Shown here piece after piece: positions 54,560 to 64,000 of a stretch of DNA of 64,000 nt. The stretch's first letter is position 1; every line of letters begins with the position of its first letter. The notes beneath the pieces are model-generated. The model saw only the letters and a list, made by a program, of their open reading frames with translations, had not been told where the DNA came from and did no database searches. The position numbers and the translations under genes are program-made. The stretch lies in contig NZ_WVRE01000007.1 of NCBI RefSeq assembly GCF_013111185.1, positions 124,001 through 188,000 on the forward strand. Direction: 5' to 3'. The DNA is from Ruegeria sp. HKCCD7303 (GTDB lineage: Bacteria > Pseudomonadota > Alphaproteobacteria > Rhodobacterales > Rhodobacteraceae).

Positions 54560-55438
54560 ATGCCTAGTCTGAAGGACCTTAAAAACAGGATCGAGTCGGT
54601 CAAATCGACCCGCAAGATCACCAAGGCCATGCAGATGGTCGCGGCCGCAAAACTGCGTCGCGCCCAGGAATCTGCCGAAGCCTCGCGCCCCTATGCCGAA
54701 CGGTTCAATGCCGTGATGGCGGGGCTGGCGGCTTCGGTCGGGGGCAGCGACAGCGCCCCCAAGCTGCTCCGTGGTACGGGCAGTGATGATGTCCATCTGC
54801 TGGTTGTGATGACAGCTGAACGCGGCCTGTGTGGCGGCTTCAACGCGAACATCGCCAAGCTTGCCCGCGCCAAAGCGGAAGAGCTGCGCGGCAAAGGCAA
54901 GACGGTCAAAGTTCTGACCGTCGGCAAAAAAGGCCGCGACGCGCTTAAGCGTGATTTGGGCGATCTGTTCGTCGGACATGTGGACCTGAGCGAGGTCAAG
55001 CGTCTGGGGTATTCCAACGCGCAGGACATCGCAAAGGACATCCTGTCTCGTTTCGACGGGGGTGAGTTCGACGTTGCCACGATCTTCTATTCGAAGTTCG
55101 TCAACGTTGTGACCCAGATCCCGACGGCACAGCAGGTCATCCCCGCCTCGTTCGAGGACGAAGCGGCAGGTGACGACAGCGGTGCCATCTTCGATTACGA
55201 GCCCAGCGAAGAGGCCATTTTGGCCGATCTGCTGCCCAAGGGGGTTGCGACCGCGATCTTCTCGGCTCTGCTCGAAAACGGAGCGTCTGAACAGGGTGCA
55301 CGGATGTCCGCGATGGACAACGCGACACGTAACGCGGGTGAAATGATCGACAAGCTGACGATCCAGTTCAACCGCTCGCGTCAGGCCGTGATCACCAACG
55401 AGCTGATTGAAATTATTTCCGGCGCCGAAGCGCTGTAA
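54560..55438 (+). CDS. atpG: F1 ATP synthase subunit gamma
   Basis: 292 residues. The N-terminal helix reads [20 protein letters not shown] and is followed by [13 protein letters not shown]; the C-terminal helix has [18 protein letters not shown]. Both are conserved in the rotor shaft. A GAGG lies before the ATG. Confidence 0.97.
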   Translation: MPSLKDLKNRIESVKSTRKITKAMQMVAAAKLRRAQESAEASRPYAERFNAVMAGLAASVGGSDSAPKLLRGTGSDDVHLLVVMTAERGLCGGFNANIAKLARAKAEELRGKGKTVKVLTVGKKGRDALKRDLGDLFVGHVDLSEVKRLGYSNAQDIAKDILSRFDGGEFDVATIFYSKFVNVVTQIPTAQQVIPASFEDEAAGDDSGAIFDYEPSEEAILADLLPKGVATAIFSALLENGASEQGARMSAMDNATRNAGEMIDKLTIQFNRSRQAVITNELIEIISGAEAL

Positions 55439-56881
<1,443 letters not shown>

Positions 56882-56893
56882 GGAGTATCCCTG

Positions 56894-57304
56894 ATGGCAA
56901 ACACGATGCAATTCGACCTCGTCAGCCCCGAGCGGAGCCTTGCTTCGCTCGCGGCCACCGCGGTCCAGATTCCCGGCGCGGACGGGGACATGACGGCTAT
57001 GCCCGACCATGCCCCCACCATCACCACGTTGCGCCCCGGTCTGCTGAAGGTTGAGGCACCTGAAGGGTCCAGCGAATACCTGGTCACCGGCGGGTTTGCC
57101 CAGATCAACGGCGACAGCCTTTCGGTTCTGGCCGAAAAGGCCATTCCGGTGGCCGAAGTAACCCGCGCGCATCTGGACGAGCTGATCGAAGACGCTCGCG
57201 CCTCGCACGAGGCAGCAAAGGGTGGCGATGATCAGACCATTGTCGACGATGCCGCCAAGCTGCTGGCCGACATGGAAGCGCTTGGGACACATATGAGCCT
57301 ATAA
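56894..57304 (+). CDS. atpC: F1 ATP synthase subunit epsilon
   Basis: 136 residues. The beta-sandwich begins [14 protein letters not shown] and has [18 protein letters not shown]; the helical tail is regulatory. It ends the F1 operon, and a strong terminator follows. Confidence 0.95.
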   Translation: MANTMQFDLVSPERSLASLAATAVQIPGADGDMTAMPDHAPTITTLRPGLLKVEAPEGSSEYLVTGGFAQINGDSLSVLAEKAIPVAEVTRAHLDELIEDARASHEAAKGGDDQTIVDDAAKLLADMEALGTHMSL

Positions 57305-57327
57305 CCGGCTTGTCCGTGAAAAATTTG

Positions 57328-57357
57328 AACGGCCTCGCTTTGCGGGGCCGTTTTTTT
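57328..57357 (+). terminator. rho-independent terminator of the atp operon
   Basis: AACGGCC (57328-57334) pairs with GGCCGTT (57346-57352), extended by TCGC/GCGG to an 11-pair stem with a TTT loop, then seven Ts. It lies 24 bases after atpC. Confidence 0.85.
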
Positions 57358-57417
57358 GTCGTGCTTTTGCCGAATTGCCGGGATAACTTTCGGGAATTCA
57401 AGAATAATGATGACAGA

Positions 57418-57768
57418 ATGAAAAAGTTCCTTACCCATCCCATTGGCATTGATCAGGGTGAAGATGTGCTGTTTTCGGAATTTGCCGAAGGCGGTGAGAT
57501 GTGGACAGGGCAGGGTCCCAGGGAACGTCGCACACCTATTCAGTTCAAAGAACCGTTTCGGACCCCGCCAACTGTGCAGATTGGAATATCGCTATGGGAT
57601 GTAGATACGTCTTCGGCGCTGCGGGCCGAGGTGCAGGCTGAAAACATCACCACCGAAGGGTTCGAAGCGGTGTTTCGCACATGGTCCGACACTCGTATCG
57701 CTCGCATCCGAGCAAGCTGGACCGCGATAGGAGAGGTCGCGCACCCGGATGACTGGAATATCTCCTGA
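57418..57768 (+). CDS. H-type lectin-like domain protein
   Basis: 116 residues from the ATG at 57418. The segment FSEFAEGGEMWTGQGPRERR, PFRTPPTVQIGISLWD and RIRASWTAIGEV match the H-type lectin domain (discoidin-related galactose-binding beta-sandwich) that appears after atp operons in Rhodobacterales, by memory. No signal peptide is seen, so it is likely cytoplasmic or released. It lies after the atp terminator on the same strand. Function unknown. Confidence 0.75.
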   Translation: MKKFLTHPIGIDQGEDVLFSEFAEGGEMWTGQGPRERRTPIQFKEPFRTPPTVQIGISLWDVDTSSALRAEVQAENITTEGFEAVFRTWSDTRIARIRASWTAIGEVAHPDDWNIS

Positions 57769-57807
57769 TCCGGGTTCAGACCATCGCGCTTTAAGGACGC
57801 GCAGGTG

Positions 57808-58257
57808 TCAGTTTCCCTGCGCTTCGATCATGTCCACCCGCGTGGCGTGGCGACCGCCTTCGAACTCGGCACTCAGAAACGCATCAACGATGTCCAGCGC
57901 CTGACCTTCGCCCACAACGCGCGCGCCGATTGACAGCATATTGGCGTTGTTGTGCTGGCGGATCATTCGGGCCGAAAAGGCGTCTGAACAAACGCCACAG
58001 CGAATGCCTGGCACTTTGTTTGCGGCCATCATGATGCCCTGACCGGTGCCGCAGAGGATGATGCCCAAACTGCAATCACCGGATGCAACAGCCTCGGCTG
58101 CGGCTTTGCCATGCTTGGGGTAGTGGGTGCTTTCAGGTGTTGTCGGGCCGATATCGACCACGTCCCAGCCTTGTTGCGCGATGTGTTTCGCCACAGCCTG
58201 GCGCAAATCGATCGCGGCGTGGTCACTGGACAGAACAATACGTTTGTTTGCGGACAT
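57808..58257 (-). CDS. rpiB: ribose-5-phosphate isomerase B
   Basis: 149 residues, RpiB/LacAB fold. The motif GIILCGTGQGIMMAANKVPGIRCG includes the catalytic Cys, and RQHNNANMLSIGARVVG follows. It interconverts ribose 5-phosphate and ribulose 5-phosphate. It is downstream of prs on the same strand but behind a terminator. Confidence 0.93.
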   Translation of the reverse strand: MSANKRIVLSSDHAAIDLRQAVAKHIAQQGWDVVDIGPTTPESTHYPKHGKAAAEAVASGDCSLGIILCGTGQGIMMAANKVPGIRCGVCSDAFSARMIRQHNNANMLSIGARVVGEGQALDIVDAFLSAEFEGGRHATRVDMIEAQGN

Positions 58258-58340
58258 CGGAGGTCACTTTCCTCTTTCGCGGATCCAAGCTCATGCCAAC
58301 GAGGGGCAAGCAGAACGGATCAGTGTTTCAAAAAGCAAAA

Positions 58341-58361
58341 GGGCGGCTTGTTTGGCCGCCC
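58341..58361 (-). terminator. rho-independent terminator of prs
   Basis: On the minus strand GGGCGGC pairs with GCCGCCC across a seven-base loop, followed by TTTTGCTTTTT. It lies just after the prs stop. Confidence 0.8.
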
Positions 58362-58369
58362 CTGGGAAC

Positions 58370-59389
58370 TCAATCCATCTGGTACATGGATTCGTAGATC
58401 GGCGTAAGTGTCTTGTCTTCGAATAGCGAAGACACGCTGGTGCCGTTCCAGATGTTCAGGATTGCCTGGGTGAAGATCGGCGCGGTTGGTACGATGCGAA
58501 TGTTCTTGGCTTTGGCAACTTCTTTGGTCGGTTGAATCGTGTCCGTTAGAACCAGCGATTTCATCACTGAATTGGTGACGCGTTCAACCGCAGGGCCGCT
58601 CATGACACCATGCGTGATGTAGGAGTGAACCTCTTTCGCGCCGTTATCCAGTAGGACCTGTGCCGCCTTGCAGAGTGTGCCAGCGGTATCACACATGTCG
58701 TCCACAATCAGGCAGATCTTGTCCTTCACGTCGCCGATCACGGTCATCTCGGCCACTTCGCCTGCCTTTTCGCGGCGCTTGTCGACAATAGACAGCGGTG
58801 CACTGATCCGCTTGGCCAGTTCGCGTGCGCGGGCCACGCCGCCCACGTCTGGCGAAACAACCATGATCTCGTCCAAATTGTCCTTGAACTGATGTTTCAC
58901 ATCCAGCGCGAAGATTGGCGAGGCATAGAGGTTGTCCACCGGGATATCAAAGAACCCCTGAATTTGTGCTGCGTGCAGGTCCATTGTCAGGACGCGTTCG
59001 ATCCCAGCACCTGTCAGCATGTTGGCAACAAGCTTGGCGCTGATTGGTGTCCGGGCCTTGGTGCGACGATCCTGACGGGCATAGCCGAAATAAGGGATCA
59101 CGGCTGTGATCCTTTGTGCGGAAGAGCGGCGCAACGCATCGGCAATGATCAGCAGTTCCATCAGGTTATCATTTGCCGGGTTCGACGTCGGCTGGACGAT
59201 GAACATGTCCTCGCCCCGGACGTTTTCGAACACTTCGACAAAGATCTCGCCGTCATTGAACCGCTCGACCCGCGCATCGACCAGACCCTGGTCAACGCCG
59301 CGATACAAGCTCATGCGGCGAGCGATGGATTCGGCAAGCGGAAGATTGGCGTTCCCAGCGATGAGCTTGGGTTCGTGGAGTGTCGGCAT
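58370..59389 (-). CDS. prs: ribose-phosphate pyrophosphokinase
   Basis: 339 residues. Start [13 protein letters not shown] at 59389; the frame continues 18 codons further up without a good start. Conserved PRPP synthase motifs: [28 protein letters not shown], and the PRPP-binding loop [13 protein letters not shown]. It makes PRPP from ribose 5-phosphate and ATP for nucleotide, His and Trp synthesis. Confidence 0.96.
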   Translation of the reverse strand: MPTLHEPKLIAGNANLPLAESIARRMSLYRGVDQGLVDARVERFNDGEIFVEVFENVRGEDMFIVQPTSNPANDNLMELLIIADALRRSSAQRITAVIPYFGYARQDRRTKARTPISAKLVANMLTGAGIERVLTMDLHAAQIQGFFDIPVDNLYASPIFALDVKHQFKDNLDEIMVVSPDVGGVARARELAKRISAPLSIVDKRREKAGEVAEMTVIGDVKDKICLIVDDMCDTAGTLCKAAQVLLDNGAKEVHSYITHGVMSGPAVERVTNSVMKSLVLTDTIQPTKEVAKAKNIRIVPTAPIFTQAILNIWNGTSVSSLFEDKTLTPIYESMYQMD

Positions 59390-59496
59390 CGGCTGAGGTC
59401 CCCGGGCAGCTTTGGCAATGTGACAGATTCGTGATGTTGACACCGCTTAGCACGGGTCTAACGTCCCGCAAAGGCAACGCAGCGGAGAAAGTGAAC

Positions 59497-60099
59497 ATGA
59501 CCCAGATTGACTACTATTTTGCGACAATTTCGCCCTACACCTATCTGGCCGGAAACCGACTGGAAGAGGTTGCGGCGAAACATGATGCGACCATCAACTA
59601 CAAACCACTGGACATCATGGCCTTGTTTGCGCGCACCGGGGGCACAGCACCAAAAGACCGCCATATCTCGCGCATCGAATACCGCGCGCAGGACTTGCTG
59701 CGTCAAGCCAAACGTCTGGGCGTGGAGTTCAACCTGAAACCCGCGCATTGGCCCACCAATATGGCCCCGTCTTCTTATGCAGTGATCGCTGCGGCCAAAG
59801 ATGGTTCGGGGGATGTCGGCAAGCTGTGCCAACTGATCCTGCGCGCTTGCTGGGCCGAAGAAAAGGACGTGTCACAAGATGATGTGATACGTGAGTGTCT
59901 GGCAAATTCCGGGTTTGATCCTGACCTCGCCAATAGCGGTTTGCTGGTTGGGGCAGAGACATATGCCACCAATCTGGAAGAGGCCGTGGACCAGGGGGCC
60001 TTTGGTGCCCCATTTTACATCACACCGGACGGTCAGCGGTTCTGGGGTCAGGACAGTCTGGATGATCTGGACAACCATCTAGCCGAGATGAAGGGATGA
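59497..60099 (+). CDS. 2-hydroxychromene-2-carboxylate isomerase family (DsbA-fold, GST-kappa-like)
   Basis: 200 residues. The N-terminal ISPYTYLAG holds the active-site Ser that replaces the thioredoxin CxxC. PTNMAPSSYAVIAAAKDG and GAFGAPFYITPDGQRFWGQD near the C-terminus are typical. The ATG at 59497 has GGAG upstream. It may act in aromatic degradation or be a general glutathione-dependent isomerase. It overlaps the alpha/beta hydrolase gene by four bases (ATGA). Confidence 0.88.
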   Translation: MTQIDYYFATISPYTYLAGNRLEEVAAKHDATINYKPLDIMALFARTGGTAPKDRHISRIEYRAQDLLRQAKRLGVEFNLKPAHWPTNMAPSSYAVIAAAKDGSGDVGKLCQLILRACWAEEKDVSQDDVIRECLANSGFDPDLANSGLLVGAETYATNLEEAVDQGAFGAPFYITPDGQRFWGQDSLDDLDNHLAEMKG

Positions 60100-60920
60100 C
60101 AGCTTCGGCTGCCTCGGCGCATTCCGTCTTCGTTCGGCGGTTGGGAGAGGGCGCGCGAAAAACGCTCGCCCTCCATTGCACGATTGCGCATTCCGGCGTG
60201 TGGTCGGGATTGGCCAAGGCGATGGACGGGAATGCCTCTCTGGTCGCGCCGGATATGTTGTCACACGGGCGTAGCCCGGATTGGGACGGGCAGGGGGACT
60301 TCTTTGATCACGTCACCAATAACGCTGCGGCTGAACTGGCGGGGCAGATGGACGTCGTTGGCCATTCCTTTGGGGCGATTATTGCACTGAGACTGGCCTT
60401 GGAACATCCCGAGCGCGTGCGCAGTCTGATTCTGATTGAACCCGTCTTTTTTGCCATAGCACACCGGGACGCGCCGGATTTGTTCGATCAGCATGAGAAA
60501 GATATTGAGCCGATAAACAGCGCCTTTAATGCGGGCGAAAACGCTCTGGCCGCGCGACTGTTCAACCGGATGTGGAGCACTGGCATCAGCCCGAAATGGC
60601 CTGACTTGCCCGAACGGACGCGCGCTAAAATGGTGCGTGGGATACATGCCGTGCCAGCTGTACACCCGGTGCTTTATGACGATCAAGCCGGGTTGCTCAA
60701 GGCCGAGATGCTGGAACGTGCCGTCATGCCGACCCTGATCCTAAGCGGATCAGAAACCCATCCTGTAATCCCCGCCATCTGCGCCGGTTTGGTTCACCGC
60801 TTGCCCTATGCGCGCCATGCGGTGGTTCAGGGCGCGGGGCACATGCTGCCCATTTCGCACCCTCAAGACACAGCGGCTCTGCTGAAGGTGTTCTGGAAGC
60901 CGATCCCTATAGCAAGTTGA
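60096..60920 (+). CDS. alpha/beta hydrolase
   Basis: 274 residues. The nucleophile elbow is VVGHSFGAIIAL (Ser), with the catalytic His in VQGAGHMLPI near the end. The start overlaps the isomerase stop. The 3' end overlaps the convergent threonine aldolase gene by 14 bases. Esterase or C-C hydrolase activity is possible; coupling to an HCCA-isomerase-like gene hints at aromatic or lactone chemistry. Confidence 0.88.
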   Translation: MTASAASAHSVFVRRLGEGARKTLALHCTIAHSGVWSGLAKAMDGNASLVAPDMLSHGRSPDWDGQGDFFDHVTNNAAAELAGQMDVVGHSFGAIIALRLALEHPERVRSLILIEPVFFAIAHRDAPDLFDQHEKDIEPINSAFNAGENALAARLFNRMWSTGISPKWPDLPERTRAKMVRGIHAVPAVHPVLYDDQAGLLKAEMLERAVMPTLILSGSETHPVIPAICAGLVHRLPYARHAVVQGAGHMLPISHPQDTAALLKVFWKPIPIAS

Positions 60921-61941
60921 GAAACTGATCGATCTGGGACGTTCCAATAGACCAGTCGCACACTAAGCGGCATGCCAGGCTTTCACCATCATCCGCGCCG
61001 TCCAGTTCATCCCCCCATAGGTGATAGACGGCACCGGCGTCATGCAGTTGCTTGTGCTTGGCACGCGAGAAAGAAGCAAAAACCATGTTGGCCTGCGGTT
61101 CATGCAGGAATGTCGCCCCCTTGGCGCGCAATCCGTCGGCCAAGTGCGCACAGTTGGCGTTGGCCTTCCGGGCCAGTTTCAGCCAAAGGTCATCTTCGAG
61201 ATACGCGGCCATCTGTGCGGACAGATAGCGGTGTTTCGAGAACAGATGCGCCCCGCGTTTGCGGCGGAGTTCAAATTCCCACGCTTTGCTCTCGTCAAAA
61301 AACACCACCGCTTCGACGCCCATCAACCCGTTCTTGGTGCCGCCAAAGCTGACGGCATCCACGCCTGCTTTCCACGTCATTTCAGCTGGCGAGCAATTCA
61401 GCGAAACCAACGCATTGGTAAAGCGCGCACCGTCCAGATGCACAGGCAGGTTGTATTCCTTCGCGACACTGCACAGCGCCTGCAATTCTTCCAAGGAGTA
61501 TACCGATCCGCGTTCGGTAACTTGAGTGATCGACACTGGCCCGCGTTGCGGTCCATGCACGCCTCGTGTTTCTTCACCCAGGATCGAACCGCGCAATGCT
61601 TCGGGCGTCATCTTGTCACCGCCAGGCACAAGGGTCAGCTTGGCGCCGCTGTAAAATTCAGGCGCGTTGCACTCATCCTCGTGGATATGGGCAACCGGAG
61701 AGCAAAATACCGTTTCCCATGGGTTGGACAGTGTCGCAAGAGCCAGAGAGTTCGCCGCTGTCCCGGTTGCCACAAGATACACGGCAGCCCCCGGAGCCTC
61801 GAAAATGCTGCGAATGCGGTCTCGCACCTCGTTCATCAGCGCGTCAGCACCATAAGCCATCTGATAGCCTTGGTTGGCCTCGGCCAGTTTGGCCATGACC
61901 TGAGGATGAACCGGCCCGGAATTGTCAGAGGCAAAATACAT
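60907..61941 (-). CDS. low-specificity L-threonine aldolase
   Basis: 344 residues, PLP-dependent fold I. Start MYFASDNSGPVHPQVM has GAGGAG upstream. VAHIHEDECNAPEF, HLDGARFTNALVSLN and the catalytic Lys in VSFGGTKNGLMGVEAV are the family motifs. It cleaves threonine to glycine and acetaldehyde. Its ATG overlaps the upstream ycgN stop (TGATG). Confidence 0.93.
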   Translation of the reverse strand: MYFASDNSGPVHPQVMAKLAEANQGYQMAYGADALMNEVRDRIRSIFEAPGAAVYLVATGTAANSLALATLSNPWETVFCSPVAHIHEDECNAPEFYSGAKLTLVPGGDKMTPEALRGSILGEETRGVHGPQRGPVSITQVTERGSVYSLEELQALCSVAKEYNLPVHLDGARFTNALVSLNCSPAEMTWKAGVDAVSFGGTKNGLMGVEAVVFFDESKAWEFELRRKRGAHLFSKHRYLSAQMAAYLEDDLWLKLARKANANCAHLADGLRAKGATFLHEPQANMVFASFSRAKHKQLHDAGAVYHLWGDELDGADDGESLACRLVCDWSIGTSQIDQFLNLL

Positions 61942-62414
61942 CAGCTTGGCTCCTCGATAATGTAGTCTTCCCACTCTTCCATGGGGGTTTCGAACTCAGA
62001 CACCGTGCGCCCCTGAACCGAGACGCCCGCCGCATGAACGCTGTCAGGCGTACCTGATATCAGAGGATGCCAATCGTAAAGAGGCTTACCCTCCCAAAGC
62101 AGTCGATAGGCACAGGTTTGCGGCAACCAATAGGCGTGTTCATCTATGTTGTCGGGTGTCATGACAATGCATTCAGGCACAAACTGGTGCCGGATATCGT
62201 ATTGCGTACAGCGGCAGCTTTCGTCGTCCAGCAGTCGGCAGGCGACACAGGTCAGTGCAACCTCGCCAGTGTCTTCGTCTTCCAGCTTGTTCAGGCAGCA
62301 CTTGCCGCAGCCGTCACACAATGCTTCCCATTCGCGCTGGTTCATCTTCCGCAGAGGTTTGCGTTCCCAAAAACGGGCGGGCAGGCCGGTGCGTTCGATC
62401 GGATCCCTGCTCAT
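61941..62414 (-). CDS. ycgN: YcgN family cysteine-cluster protein
   Basis: 157 residues. A metal-binding cysteine cluster is visible: LCDGCGKCCLNKLED, TCVACRLLDDESCRC and QTCAYRLL. It is likely an iron-sulfur or zinc protein (UPF0153/YkgJ-type). The ATG overlaps the ribF stop (ATGA), and the stop overlaps the threonine aldolase start. Role unknown. Confidence 0.92.
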   Translation of the reverse strand: MSRDPIERTGLPARFWERKPLRKMNQREWEALCDGCGKCCLNKLEDEDTGEVALTCVACRLLDDESCRCTQYDIRHQFVPECIVMTPDNIDEHAYWLPQTCAYRLLWEGKPLYDWHPLISGTPDSVHAAGVSVQGRTVSEFETPMEEWEDYIIEEPS

Positions 62415-63343
62415 AAGGCGGCCAGAATGCCACGGGCTTTTTCGCAATCTGCATCCATCTGGGCAATCAGCCCGTCCAATCCGTCGAATGTAAGTTCAGG
62501 ACGCAGGAAATCGATCAGGCCGACAGACAGGGTGGCGCCATAAAGATCGCCGGAAAAGTCGAAAAGAAAGGTTTCGATATTGGGCACTTCACCTTGAAAC
62601 ATTGGTCGAACTCCAATCGAGGCCGCACCGTGGTAACTGCCCTGATGCGGGCCATCCAGTACGTCGACCAGAACGGCGTAGACACCAAATTTCGGCAGGT
62701 GAAGACCTTCGATGGACATGTTAGCAGTGGGAAACCCCAGCTCGCGCCCACGCTGTTCACCGCCGACAACTTCGCCTTCGATCCTGTGCCAATGACCCAG
62801 CATTGCGGCTGCATCACGCGGGCGGCCTTCGCTTAACGCGGTCCGAATTGCAGTTGACGAGACCACATTCTCGGACCGCTCCATCAGTGGGGCGATCGTC
62901 ACCCCAAACCCCATCTCTTTCCCAAATCGGACCAGATCATCAGCTGAACCGCTGCGGCCTTTGCCAAAGCAGAAATCAGCCCCCACCACCACATGCGACA
63001 GGCCCAGCCCGTCACAAATCACTGTACGCGCGAACTCTTCCGGTGAAAGCCCGGCCAGCGCTGCATTGAAGGGCAGCTCGTAGAGCTTTTCTACACCCAG
63101 TTTTTCCAGCCGGTGCGCTCGTGCATTACCGCGCATCAGGCGGAACGGAGGCGAATCCGGCGCAAAGTATTCGCGCGGATGCGGTTCAAAGGTCATGACA
63201 CCCAGCGGCGCGTCAGGAGCTGCTTGGCGGGCCATTTCGATGACCGACCGATGCCCCACATGTACGCCGTCAAAGTTGCCGATCGCTACGCTGGCGCCGC
63301 GATCTTCTGGCTCGACAAACTGGAAATCCCGGATGATGTGCAT
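62411..63343 (-). CDS. ribF: bifunctional riboflavin kinase/FAD synthetase
   Basis: 310 residues from the ATG at 63343 (MHIIRDFQFVEPEDRG). The frame extends 41 codons upstream but lacks family features there. FAD synthetase N-terminal domain: AIGNFDGVHVGH and FEPHPREYF; riboflavin kinase C-terminal domain: RGRELGFPTANM. It makes FMN and FAD from riboflavin. It is coupled to ycgN and threonine aldolase in one operon. Confidence 0.95.
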   Translation of the reverse strand: MHIIRDFQFVEPEDRGASVAIGNFDGVHVGHRSVIEMARQAAPDAPLGVMTFEPHPREYFAPDSPPFRLMRGNARAHRLEKLGVEKLYELPFNAALAGLSPEEFARTVICDGLGLSHVVVGADFCFGKGRSGSADDLVRFGKEMGFGVTIAPLMERSENVVSSTAIRTALSEGRPRDAAAMLGHWHRIEGEVVGGEQRGRELGFPTANMSIEGLHLPKFGVYAVLVDVLDGPHQGSYHGAASIGVRPMFQGEVPNIETFLFDFSGDLYGATLSVGLIDFLRPELTFDGLDGLIAQMDADCEKARGILAAL

Positions 63344-63524
63344 AAGCGATTGCGTAGCGTCGCGTCGCGATGAGTTCAAGCGGCAGTTTGAATTCTGCAA
63401 ATGCCTCGGTCTGAATTCCCCCGAACCCAACAAAACGCCCAACAACAACGCCAAAGCATCCACCACATGTCATTATGCACAAAGCCAACTGCTTGATTCA
63501 AAAAAATACCTGCGTGTAGACTGA

Positions 63525-63591
63525 ACATCCGGATCTCAGGATGCGCTGCGACCCGGTTCAGGCCCGGCCAGGTTCAATAGAACCCAGCACA
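63525..63591 (+). promoter_or_regulatory. SAH-riboswitch-like leader of the MTHFR-C gene
   Basis: The leader contains AGGATGCGCTGCGACC, CAGGCCCGG, GTTCAA and a following AGCACA. As I recall the SAH riboswitch, its conserved blocks are GAGGAGCGCUGCrAc, CAGGCUCG, UUCAA and GGCGCUC. GGTTC-AATA-GAACC (63571-63584) could be the P4-like hairpin, and TGCGCT/AGCACA a pseudoknot with one mismatch. The P1 helix is weak, and a competing CATCC/GGATG hairpin exists. A ribosome binding site, AGGAGG, follows. Confidence 0.35.
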
Positions 63592-63602
63592 GGAGGCAGA
63601 CC

Positions 63603-64000
63603 ATGTATCGATTGCGACTGCTCGCGATTCGCCATGCCCGCACATTCGAGTGGATTTATAAGTGCGTCGAACGCGGCATGGTCGCGATGGATCCGCTTTT
63701 TGCAAAGATCGGCTACAACCGCGTCGAACGCCCCATAGCGCTGGTCGAAAAGGGCGTCAAAACCCTGTTGTTCGACTGCAAGATGTGCGGTCAATGCGTG
63801 TTGTCATCGACCGGCATGTCCTGCCCGATGAACTGCCCAAAGCAGTTGCGAAATGGTCCGTGTGGTGGCGTGCGTCCAGGCGAGTTCTGCGAAGTGAAGC
63901 CTGACATGAAATGCGTGTGGGCCTTGGCCTGGGACGGTGCCAGCCGCATGCGACACGGGGGCGAAAAGATAAAGGAAGTTCTGCCGCCAGTGGAACACAC
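63603..64000 (+). CDS. methylenetetrahydrofolate reductase C-terminal domain protein, 5' part
   Basis: Incomplete: 132 codons are present and the gene leaves the right edge. The ATG has AGGAGG six bases upstream. MTHFR-C features are YRLRLLAIRHARTFEWIY and the Cys cluster FDCKMCGQCVLSSTGMSCPMNCPK, which is likely an iron-sulfur site. These proteins accompany corrinoid methyltransferase and virulence-factor-like genes in Rhodobacterales and are thought to act with folate/corrinoid methyl transfer. The possible SAH-type leader upstream fits methyl metabolism. Confidence 0.88.
   Translation, partial: MYRLRLLAIRHARTFEWIYKCVERGMVAMDPLFAKIGYNRVERPIALVEKGVKTLLFDCKMCGQCVLSSTGMSCPMNCPKQLRNGPCGGVRPGEFCEVKPDMKCVWALAWDGASRMRHGGEKIKEVLPPVEH

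Overview
This window is a chromosomal segment of an alphaproteobacterium, most likely a marine Rhodobacteraceae member of the Roseobacter group. The evidence is gene content seen here: an F1 ATP synthase operon in the order delta-alpha-gamma-beta-epsilon without Fo genes, followed by an H-type lectin-like gene; a Rhodobacter-type smo polyol operon; FYDLN, DUF2125, extensin-like and YHYH proteins; an MTHFR C-terminal-domain gene; and an M24 protein with the iron-ligand pattern of the DMSP lyase DddP. No rRNA, CRISPR array or insertion sequence was seen.

Layout. 1-4.4 kb: a catabolic cluster (BKACE enzyme, class III aminotransferase, divergent LysR regulator, nitrilase-type hydrolase, GNAT). 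4.7-10.2 kb: a probable methylated-amine locus (Rieske oxygenase, divergent XRE-cupin regulator, FAD-GcvT dehydrogenase, DddP/creatinase-like M24 enzyme). 10.6-18.1 kb: a polyol ABC transport and oxidation operon with a LacI regulator. 18.5-22.7 kb: a sulfatase, a beta-barrel protein and a small protein, divergent from a membrane-anchored TPR regulator. 22.74-27.87 kb: a 5.1-kb island between tRNA-Ala(GGC) and a copy of its 3' end. It carries two outward-closed operons for periplasmic metal handling (His-rich protein, HupE/UreJ, membrane anchor; two cytochromes c, CopC, CopD, a His/Cys-rich protein). No integrase is present.

28-48 kb is mostly housekeeping: FYDLN protein, YgjP-type peptidase, GntR, MltB, accA, AraC regulators, rpsD, an SDR, Lrp, a class V PLP enzyme, hisC-tyrC-extensin, ChaC, a TolQ/OmpA-like envelope pair, a kinase-like protein and a YHYH gene broken at a C7 run. 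48-64 kb holds clpA, gloB, a methyltransferase, atpHAGDC, rpiB, prs, an HCCA-isomerase/hydrolase pair, ribF-ycgN-threonine aldolase, and the start of an MTHFR-C gene.

The most interesting items are: (1) a candidate H-type RNA pseudoknot (7-bp and 8-bp stems) ending at the hisC start codon and covering its ribosome binding site; (2) the tRNA-flanked metal island with matching terminal repeats; (3) a DddP-like enzyme in an operon with a dimethylglycine/sarcosine dehydrogenase-like gene; (4) a SAH-riboswitch-like leader before the MTHFR-C gene; and (5) a Hint-family protein that stops where the Hint domain should begin. All functions are inferred from sequence reading and family memory; no database search was run.
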